Shown: positions 56,289-64,000 of the stretch, piece by piece | How positions within the stretch are numbered: position 1 is the first letter of the stretch | Layout: every line of letters starts with the position of its first letter | NCBI GenBank assembly: GCA_030674185.1 | Contig: CM060314.1 | Span: 28,250,115 to 28,314,114, forward strand | DNA length: 64,000 bases | DNA from: Monoplex corrugatus | Taxonomy: Eukaryota; Mollusca; Gastropoda; Littorinimorpha; Ranellidae | Direction: 5' to 3' | Notes under the pieces: model-generated | What the model saw: the letters and a program-made list of their open reading frames with translations, nothing else | Database searches by the model: none | What the model was told of the DNA's origin: nothing | Made by a program: the position numbers and the translations under genes

Positions 56289-58250
56289 CACCAACATCCA
56301 TACCACCCACACCCCAACCCCCTCCCCACCCCACCCACACACCACCCTCAACCAACCCCACACCACCCACACCCACAATACCCATATCCCCACCACCCAC
56401 ACACCAACACCCTCGAACCCACACTACCTACACCCCCACACCAACCCCATACCCAAATCCACACCACCCACACCTACACCACCCATACACACACACACCA
56501 CACACACCCACAACTCCACACACCCACACTCACAACACAAACACCACATACACCCACACCACCCACACCACCCACACCTACACCTCCACCACCACCACCC
56601 CGCTCGACCACACACTCACACCACCCACACGCACAGCACCCACTTCCCCACACCACACAAAAGTACACCCACACCACCCGCAGCTACACAACCCACACCC
56701 AAACAACCAACACCCCACCACCTACACCCCAACACCCACACCAACCACACCCACACCAACACCACCAACACCAACACCTCCACCCCACCCACACCCCACC
56801 ACCCACACCAACATCACCCACACCAACATCCATACCACTCACACCTCCACACTGACACAACCCACACCCACCCCACCCACACCCACCCCACCCACACCTC
56901 CACATCACCCACACCACTCACAAGCACACCCACACCACCCACACCCGAACAACCACACTCCACCACCCATCCCACCCCACCCACAGCACCCACCCCCACA
57001 AACCCAAAAGCACACCCACACCACCCACACCACCCCATAGACATACCACCCACATCACAGAACCCACACCCCAACACATACACCAACCACACACACCCCT
57101 CACACCTCCACACCAACCACCCACCCACCAACCACACCACTCACACCCACACACCCAGATCCACACCACACACCCCACCCACACCTAAACCCACTACCCC
57201 ACCCCACAAACCATACCCACACCACCAACACCCCCACGAACATCCAATCCACAAGCACACCCACACAACAAACACCCACACTACCCATGCACCCACACCA
57301 ACACCCACCCCACCCACACCCCAACCACCTCCCCACCCCACCCACACATCACCCACACCCACACCCCACACCGCCCACACCCACACCATACCACCCCACC
57401 CACAAGCACACACGCAACACACCCCACCCCTACCCCATACTCACACCACCCAAACCCACTCCACCCACACCCACACCACACCCTCACACACACACCAACC
57501 ACACCCCAAACAATCCACACCTCCGCACCACCACCACCCACACCCCCATACCTACACCACCAACACCAACCACACCCACACCCACCACACCACCCAAACC
57601 CACACCCCACCACAACCACAACGACACCATCCACACTACCCACACCAACACCCCCACCCCACCCACAAGCACACCCACACCACCCACACTACCCACACAC
57701 CCACCCCACCCACACCCCACACCCCACACACCTCCCCACCCCACCCACACATCACCCACACCCACATCACCCACACCCCCACTCCACACCGCCCACACCC
57801 ACACCACCATGACCCCATCCACAAGCACACACACAACTCACACCACCCCCCCACACACTCACATCACACCACCCCACCACCCACACCCCACCAACCACAC
57901 CCCACCAACCACACCCCACACAACCCCCAACCACACCACCCATGGCCCACACTCACACCACCCAACCCCCACACCCATACCACTCACACCCATAACTCCA
58001 CACCACCCACACCTGCACAGCACCCACAAGCACACCCACACCACCCACCCCCACACAACCCACACGCACATCTGAACGCCACTCACACCCACACCCACAC
58101 CCACACCCATCACCCACACCATCCATCTCATATCACCCACACCCATCCACCCAACCCCTGACAACACCCACACCTCCCAAACGTCCAACAACCCCACCAC
58201 CACCACACCCACATCCCCTAACCCCACACACCCAAACACCCACACAACAA
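56289..58250 (+). repeat. CCACACC-type satellite, left arm
   Basis: About 2 kb made almost wholly of C and A, in variants of CACCCACACC with occasional T and G. No fixed long unit is obvious; local repeats of CCCCACCCACAC recur. The complementary strand is G-rich with runs of three G. Confidence 0.95.
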
Positions 58251-58255
58251 CCTGG

Positions 58256-60443
58256 GGGTATTGGGGTGTGGGCGTGTGTGTCCGTGTGGGTGGTGTGTGT
58301 CCGTGTGGGTGGTGTGAAGATGTGGGTGGTTGTGGGTGGTGGGGTTGTGTGGGTTGTTGGGATGTGGGTGGTGTGAGTGTCCGTATGGATGGTGTGGGTG
58401 GTTGGGATGTGAGTGGTGTGAGTGTCCATGTGGATGGATTGGTTGTGGGTGGTGTGGTTGTGGGTGGTGGGTGTGTTGATGGGGAGGTGTGGGTGGTGTG
58501 GTGTGGTAAGTATGGGTGGTGTGGGTGGTGTGGTAAGTGTTGGTGGTGTGATTGAGAGTGTGTTGTGGGTGTAGGTGATGGGGTGTGGGTGATGTGGAGG
58601 TGTGCGTCTGGGTGGTGTGGAGGTGTGCGTCTGGGTGGTGGTGGCGGTGAGTAGTGATGGTAGAGGTGTAAGAGGTGTGGGTATGGGTGGTTGGTGTGTG
58701 GCGGTGTAGCTGTGGTGTTGGTGTGGATGGTGTATGTGGGTGGTGTGGGTGTTGGTGTGGATGTGTGTGGTGTGGATGTGAGTTGTGTGGTTGGTGGTTG
58801 GGATGTTGTTGGTGTGAGTGTCCATGTGGATGGTGTGGGTGGTGTGGATGTGGGTGGTGGGATGTGGGTGTGGTTGATGTGGAGGTGTGGGTGGTGTGGT
58901 AAGTATGGGTGGTGTGGGGTGTTGTGGTGGGTGGTGTGGGTTGTTGGGATGTGGGTGGTGTGAGTGTCGTACGGATGGAGTGGTTGTGGGTGGTGTGGTT
59001 GTGTGTGGATGAGGGTGGTGGGGTGTGGGTGCGGTTGATGTGGAGGTGTGGGTGGTGTGGGTGTGTGGGTGGTGTGGTAGTTTGTGGGTGGTGTGTGTGT
59101 CCATGTTGATGGTTGAGGTGTTGGTGTGGATGGTTGTGGGTGTGAGTTGTGTGGAGATGTGGGTGTGTGGTGTCAGTGTGGGTGGTGTGATTGAGGGGGT
59201 GTTGTGGGTGTAGGCGGTGGGTGTGAGTGGTGTGGAGGTGTGCGTCTGGGTGTTGGTGGTGTGTGGTTGTGGTGGATGTGGTGGTGTGTGAGAGGTGTAG
59301 GTGGGTGGTGGGTGGGTGGTGTATGTGTGGGTGTTGGTGTGGATGGGTGTGTGGTGTGTGTGAGGTGTAGAGGCGTTGAGTGGTGTGGGTGGTGGGGGTA
59401 ATTTGGGTGTTTGGGATGTGGGTGGTGTGAGTGTCCGTATGGATGGTGTGGTTGGTTGGGATGTGGGTGGTGTGAGTGTCCGTGTGTATGATGTGGGTGG
59501 TGGGGTGTGGGTGTGGGTTGATGTGTGTGTGTGTGGAGTGGTATGCGTGTGTGTGGTGTGGGTATGTGAGGTGTGAGTGGTGTGGGTGTGGTGTGTGGTG
59601 TGTGGGTGGTGTGAGTGTCCGTGTGAATGGGGTGGTGGGTGTGGGTAATGTGGATGTGTGGGTGGTGTGGTGTGGGTGGTGTGGTGTCGTAAGTGTGGGT
59701 GGGTGTGAGTGTCCGTGTGAATGGTGGTGGGTGTTGATGGTGTGGGTGTGGATGATGTGGGTGTGGGTGGTGGGATGTATGTGGTGTGTGTGTCGTATTG
59801 GTGGTGATGGTGTGGGTAGTGTGGATATGGGTAGTGGGGTGTGGGTGGCGGATGTGGGTGTGGGTTATGTGGTGTGGGTAGTGTTGGGTGGGGTGATGTG
59901 GGTGTGAGTGTAGTTGGTGTGGTAGTTGGTGGTGTGGGTGGTGTGGGTGGTGTGGGTGGTGTGGATGTGGGTTCTGTGGGTGTGGGTGGTGGTGTGTGGG
60001 TGATGTGGAGATGTGGGTTCTGTGGTGTGGGTGGTGTTGGTTGTGGGGTGTGGGTTTGGGTGAAGGTGTGGTTGTGGGTTGTTTGGATGTGGGTGATGGG
60101 GTGTGGGTGGTGTTGGTGTGTGGGTGGTATGTTTGTGGATGGTGGGTGTGGGTGTGGTGGTGTGGAGGTTGGGTGGTGTGTGGTGTTGGTATGGATGGTG
60201 GTGTGTGGGTGGTGTGGGTGTGGGTGGTTCGGTGTGGGGGTGGGTGGTGTGGAGGTGTGGGGTGTTGAGGGTGGGTGGTGGAGGGGTGGGGGTGGGTGTT
60301 TGTGTGGGTGGTGTGGGTGTGGAGGGGTGGGTGTGGGTTTTGTTTGGGTGTGGGGTGTTGGGTTTGTGGGAGTGGGTGTATGTTTGTGGGGTGTGGGGTG
60401 TGGGGGTGTAGGGTGTGTGGGGGTGTAGGGTGTGTGGGGCATT
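58256..60443 (+). repeat. GGTGTGG-type satellite, right arm
   Basis: The strand-switched counterpart: G/T-rich variants of GGTGTGGGTGG. Many GGG runs (for example near 60220-60420) suggest G-quadruplex potential. Subunits such as GATGTGGGTGGTGTGAGTGT recur (58367, 58406, 58949, 59416, 59457). That subunit type is much less evident in the left arm, so the arms are not exact copies. Confidence 0.95.
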
Positions 60444-60527
60444 TCGAACCTGGGACGCGTCGAACCTGGGACCTATCGAACCTGGGACGCATCGAACCTG
60501 GGACGCGTCGAACCTGGGACGTATCGA
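60444..60527 (-). repeat. terminal 16-bp array, right end of the Foldback-like element
   Basis: CGAACCTGGGACGCGT units, five to six copies, reverse complement of the left-end array, ending with CGTATCGA like the start of the left array. Confidence 0.92.
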
Positions 60528-60536
60528 ACCTTACTC

Positions 60537-60545
60537 GGAGCTTCC
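60537..60545 (+). repeat. 9-bp candidate target-site duplication, right
   Basis: GGAGCTTCC, matching 56177-56185 exactly. Confidence 0.7.
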
Positions 60546-60830
60546 CCTCAAAGCACAAGAGGGACTTTTTTTGATTATCATCGTGTGAATTTCGATGATC
60601 ATAGTATCTTTAGAGTCTTGGGAAACGTCTTCATTCTACCACATATACTGGCATGGAACAAGGTTGTTATCTGCTCCAGGAACATCTTGCCCCCCCCCCC
60701 TCCCTCCCCATTCCTGCAAATATTTGCTGTAATGCCTGGTGCCTTCAGGGCTTCGGTAATTTCGGCCCTGGAGGACTGGTCTGCTAGAGGTTCTTTTACT
60801 GACATCTGGGGGAGCGCTGTAATGGCGGCC

Positions 60831-61019
60831 TTAACCCTTTGACACCCGCACACTACCCACCAACTGCAAAAACTTAACCCTTTGATTCCCTCACCCTGTC
60901 CACCAGCTTCCTGAAGCTGGTGGATAGGGTGACGGAGTCAAAGGGTTAATGTTTTGCTTTGCCAGAATGGTTGGCAATACAGGATGCTGGTGGACCGGGT
61001 GCGAGAGTCAAAGGGTTAA
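60831..61019 (+). mobile_element. composite M1 MITE, copy 5
   Basis: TTAACCCTTTGACACCCGC at the left and GAGTCAAAGGGTTAA at the right, both with intact TTAA. Inside, CTTAACCCTTTGATTCCCTC leads to a shortened palindrome (CAGCTTCCTGAAGCTG, lacking the CAGG centre) and its mirror GGAGTCAAAGGGTTAA. The layout shows an inner TTAA element inside an outer TTAA element. Confidence 0.82.
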
Positions 61020-61810
61020 ACATAGTCGACTCCCTGTTGAGCATTGTATTACGGTGTTCAGCCCAGCGTGATAACATGTCAGCGTTCTCTGTCAGCAGAA
61101 TGGACAAGTCAGATGTATGGGTCGAGGTTGAGCTGGAAGCCTTTTGTCTGTACTCTGCACGTAAACCGTCACGGCATAAACATCATGTCGTCGGCGTCGG
61201 CTGCAACCTGGATTTTTGCAGCTTTTGTCTCCCACCATTGGTTTTTCATCTACTGCGGTTTTTAATTTTTGTACAAGCTGCTTTGTTTCCCGGTATTTTT
61301 GCTTTGTCTTCTCACGGGTCTTGTCACTTTCATCAAACCAGTCCCTGTGTTCAAGTAAAGATAGAAGAGACGTGCCTGTCACATGTTGCAGGAGAGGAGC
61401 TGACTGTTGGTCGGATCACCGACCGCTACGCAGCAGTTTCAATATTCTGCTACCGTAGTTTAGAAGACTGAAGCTGTCAAAACTGAATATCTTACTTACT
61501 TTTTCTGTCCTCTTGTGCCGTTAAGCGTAGAGGAGAGATGCAGCTTTCGAACGTGGGCCAGATGGGTGGCGTCTGCCACAGTTAGGTTGAGTCTTTCAGT
61601 TGTTGTTGTTTTTTCACACCATCCATCCATCTTTTCCTATTTCCCTTTCCTTTGCATCCATGCCTTTTCATTTACAAACTTTGTATGCTGGCCGTTCAAC
61701 TGAATGTAACTCATCGCAAAACAGCAAAGGTACCCTTGCAGAGAAGCTCCAAGTAAAATTATCCAATACAGAACTTGAGGGAGAGAGGTTTTAAGTAGAG
61801 TGAAAATCCT
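61020..61810. other. intergenic, nothing recognised
   Basis: Moderate GC with short frames on both strands. The minus-strand frame at 61092-61382 (with DWFDESDKTREKTKQKYRE) is vaguely like a LINE linker but not convincing. Confidence 0.4.
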
Positions 61811-62003
61811 TTAACCTTTTGACTTCTGCACCCTTTCCGCCAGCATCCTGCATCGTCAACCATGATACCGAAGCAAAAAATTGACCCTTTGACTCCGTCA
61901 CCATATTCACCAGCTTCCTGCAGGAAGCTGGTGAACAGGGTGAGGGAATCAAAGAGTTAAGTTTTTGCAGTTGAGGGATAGGGCGCAGGAGTAAAAGAGT
62001 TAA
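61811..62003 (-). mobile_element. composite M1 MITE, copy 6
   Basis: TTAACCTTTTGACTTCTGC at the left, GGAGTAAAAGAGTTAA at the right, with the inner CCAGCTTCCTGCAGGAAGCT palindrome intact. The outer halves are in the reversed order seen in copy 1 (GCATCCTGCATCGTCAACCA on the left). Confidence 0.78.
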
Positions 62004-62270
62004 AGAAACTACAGTATTGGGGCTGATACGAGTACCTTAGGCAATGCTGTTCTTGGAAAGGGATGCTCTGTCGCTATGAAAGGATTCGAACTCTGCATGT
62101 CTCTCAGGTCTACGGTAGAAACGCATCACCCCACGCTGTAGAACCATAGCTAGAGAGAGAGAGAATGGGAGTCAACAGCATTCTCTCTCTCTGTCCCTGT
62201 TACCGATTCTCCATCGCTGTAGGGCTTTTGTCAAAAGCTGGTGACTGAATGCCTGGCTTGCCTGTATGTC
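62004..62270. other. intergenic with a short inverted repeat
   Basis: AGAGAGAGAGAATG and CATTCTCTCTCTCT form a hairpin at about 62153-62198. No gene. Confidence 0.5.
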
Positions 62271-62274
62271 TGCC

Positions 62275-62303
<29 letters not shown>

Positions 62304-62306
<3 letters not shown>

Positions 62307-63188
62307 GGTGCCTTGCCACATGACGTTGGCGATCATGGCCTTCAATCCGTTTCTATCCCTTGTTGCGTCAAGCATCTCTTTCACCCTCTTTGTCTTCAGC
62401 CACTCTGCAAGTCCATCCAGTATCTTCTCCCTCGGTCTACCTGGTGCTCTCTTTCCCTCCAGCATTCCTGTTGTGACCAGGTGCTCCAATTCCCCTTTCA
62501 TCAGAAAATGGCCTATAAATGTTGCCTGTCTTTTCCTAATCTTCCTTCTGAATGATCTTCTTGTGTCTGCCTCCATCAAGACTGTCTCGTTTGTTTTCTT
62601 TGTTGTCCATGGAACTCTCAACATTCTTCTTAGAAACCACATCTCGACTGCCTCAATCTTGTTCTGGCTTTGCTTGTTGACTGTCCACGTCCACGCCACA
62701 CAACCGTATAGCAATACTGGTTCTATATAACATTCAAGAACTCTCTTCCTGATGTTAATTGATAGGCATTTGTTGGTAATAATGCTTGTCATCTTCTTGA
62801 ATGCTGTTTTGGCTTGGCTGATTCTGCTGGCTATTTTTGATGTGCATTTGCCGTCTGGTGAAATGATCGTTCCCAGGTATTTAAACTTATCAACCTGTGT
62901 CAAGGTTGAGCCGTTTGCTGTTATTTTGCATGAGGGGATTTCATGTTTTGTTTCACTGATCACCATGACTTCAGTCTTCCTCCTATTTAGTTCCAACCCC
63001 TTACCTTTGCTTTCTATTTCTAGTATATTCACAAGGTTTTGTAGGTCCCTTTCATTTTCTGCCATTAGCACGGTGTCATCTGCGTATCGAATGTTGTTTA
63101 TCATAATCCCACTAACCTTTAATCCAGGGTCTTCCTCTAGGTTTCTCATGATGTTTTCGCTGTAAAGTGAAAACAGATCTGGTGACAA
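62304..63188 (-). pseudogene. RTE reverse transcriptase, palm to C-terminus
   Basis: Reads SPDLFSLYSENIMRNLEEDP, NNIRYADDTVLMAENERDLQ (catalytic YADD), KFKYLGTIISPDGKC, CYIEPVLLYGCVAW, then KIRKRQATFIGHF and EGKRAPGRPREKILDGLAEW. It is continuous with the upstream piece apart from a stop codon at 63198-63200, where TAA stands for the CAA (Gln) of RQGC in the motif GVRQGC-V-L-SP. Confidence 0.87.
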
Positions 63189-63197
63189 AACACAACC

Positions 63198-63718
63198 TTA
63201 TCTGACTCCTCTTTTAATGTTGTGGAAAGAGCTTATATCGTTTTCTGTTCTCATTGCAGCTGTTTGTTCCCAATACATATTTCTGATTATTCGTAGATCT
63301 TTTCCATCATTATTGAGTCTTTCTAGTTTGTTAATCAATTCTTCATGTCTTACCCGATTGAAAGCCTTGGTATAATCAACAAAGCATAAATATAAATCCT
63401 TATTCATCTCGATTGACCTCTCTATGATAGTTCTTAGGATGTATATTGCATTAATAGTTACCTTTCCCTTCCACAAATCCACACTGTTCTTCTGCTATTT
63501 CTCTTTTGATTCTATTCCTTGTCCTCGTCATGATTATTCTTATTAATAGGATTTTTGTTACATGACACATGACTCATCAAGCTGATTGTGCGATGGAGTT
63601 TGCATTCTATAGCCCCTGTCTTCTTTGGAAGTGCAATGAAAATTGATTTTGACATATCTTTGGGGATTTTTCCAGTGTCATAAATTTCATTTAGGAGGAC
63701 TATGTCTGCCCAGCACAC
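63198..63718 (-). pseudogene. RTE reverse transcriptase, fingers and palm
   Basis: LLNEIYDTGKIPKDMSKSIF, IALPKKTGAIECKLHRTISL, then after a frame break near 63500 INAIYILRTIIERSIEMNKD, LYLCFVDYTKAFNRVRHEEL (D of motif A, with N for the usual D in AFDRV) and MYWEQTAAMRTENDI, HNIKRGVR. These are signature RTE blocks. Confidence 0.85.
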
Positions 63719-63720
63719 GG

Positions 63721-64000
63721 TATTTTTAAAGTGTGGAAGGGCACGTACAATCCTCTTCCCACTCTCTCGCCAACTGACGGTTATAGCTCTTCAGGAGCAG
63801 CGACTGCCACAAATAGACGCCTCAGCAGGAGCAGCATTGTTTGACGGAGTATCCATCTCCTAAAGTCGGGCATAAGAGTTTTCCTCGGAGGAACGGAGGC
63901 ATTTACCCACGGCTCGGACACTTCGTGGGGGATTTTGAAATCAAAGTGGTCCTTTTTCTGGATGGACTGCTTTGGTGAGGCTACGCAGCTCCATCTACCA
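63721..64000. other. window end, nothing recognised
   Basis: GC-moderate sequence without a recognisable frame. It may belong to another repeat cut by the window edge. Confidence 0.4.

Larger units (their letters stand above)
56186..60536. mobile_element. Foldback-like giant inverted-repeat element, 4.35 kb
   Basis: The left arm (56186-58250) and right arm (58256-60536) are reverse complements in kind. Each begins outermost with an array of a 16-bp unit (TCGATACGTCCCAGGT type) and continues inward as an about 2-kb degenerate satellite of CCACACC (left) or GGTGTGG (right). The centre near 58250-58260 is only about 10 bp. Flanks are unrelated except for the 9-bp direct repeat. Long inverted repeats built of subrepeats with a 9-bp duplication are the hallmark of Foldback elements (Mutator-related). 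No transposase is present, so it would be non-autonomous. Open frames through it (His/Pro/Thr-rich or Gly/Trp/Val-rich) are satellite artefacts. Confidence 0.72.
62276..63720 (-). mobile_element. RTE-clade LINE, 5'-incomplete, with (GAT)n tail
   Basis: On the minus strand it holds reverse transcriptase pieces at 63718-63512, 63482-63198 and 63188-62304, in that order. It ends in a GATGATGAT tail (plus strand 62276-62306). The endonuclease is not seen before the window ends. It is the fuller sister of the copy at 39286-40063. Confidence 0.87.

Noticed and set aside
58133..60442. Minus-strand open frame of 769 codons rich in His, Pro and Thr, plus overlapping plus-strand Gly/Trp/Val-rich frames
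   Set aside because: It is a translation of the CCACACC/GGTGTGG satellite. Low complexity, open in several frames at once, with no conserved domain.
56289..60443. CCCACACC repeats resembling yeast-type telomeric DNA
   Set aside because: Animal telomeres are normally TTAGGG. The tract switches strand in its middle, is bounded by a 16-bp array and a 9-bp direct repeat, and has interspersed elements on both sides.
61092..61382. Minus-strand frame with DWFDESDKTREKTKQKY
   Set aside because: Some similarity to LINE linker segments, but no neighbouring endonuclease or reverse transcriptase in frame; left as unassigned.

Overview
This is a eukaryotic nuclear window from an invertebrate, most plausibly a mollusc and perhaps a gastropod. 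The reasons are an intron-rich single-copy gene of a family I do not know from vertebrates, several divergent non-LTR retrotransposon clades, tRNA-derived SINEs and abundant CA/TG microsatellites. The species cannot be fixed from the sequence alone.

The one host gene I can support is a DUF885-type (PF05960-like) protein on the minus strand. I reconstructed 16 coding exons between 35500 (ATG) and 1603 (TGA). All GT/AG junctions and reading-frame phases agree, giving 609 residues with the HE-x3-GHH and GWGLYxE family motifs. A likely non-coding first exon and promoter lie near 41231-41330. Nearly everything from 1 to 41 kb that is not an exon is intron filled with repeats: an L2/CR1-like LINE, an RTE tail, about 540-bp dispersed retroposons, SINEs, piggyBac-type elements with TTAA ends, a 30-bp and a 49-bp minisatellite, and microsatellites.

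From 41.5 to 54 kb the window is mostly retrotransposons. It holds an almost full-length L2/CR1-like LINE with a PHD-finger ORF1, a CR1-like 3' end abutting it, a LINE endonuclease fragment, an unexplained direct repeat, and an I/Nimb-like LINE (SGNH-type ORF1, endonuclease, reverse transcriptase, RNase H). All carry frame breaks. A (GA)n higher-order repeat follows at 54.8-55.3 kb.

The most unusual object is at 56.19-60.54 kb. It is a 4.35-kb inverted structure whose left arm is a CCACACC-rich satellite and whose right arm is the reverse-complement type. Both ends carry arrays of a 16-bp unit, and both are bounded by the same 9-bp sequence GGAGCTTCC in direct orientation. This is the architecture of a Foldback-type (Mutator-related) transposon. 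The right end of the window has two composite TTAA/CCCTTTGACTCC elements and an RTE-clade LINE on the minus strand.

A second theme is a set of TTAA-bounded elements of at least five types (consistent with the piggyBac superfamily). One retains transposase fragments, and one is a nested MITE-in-MITE composite present in six full copies and one half copy.
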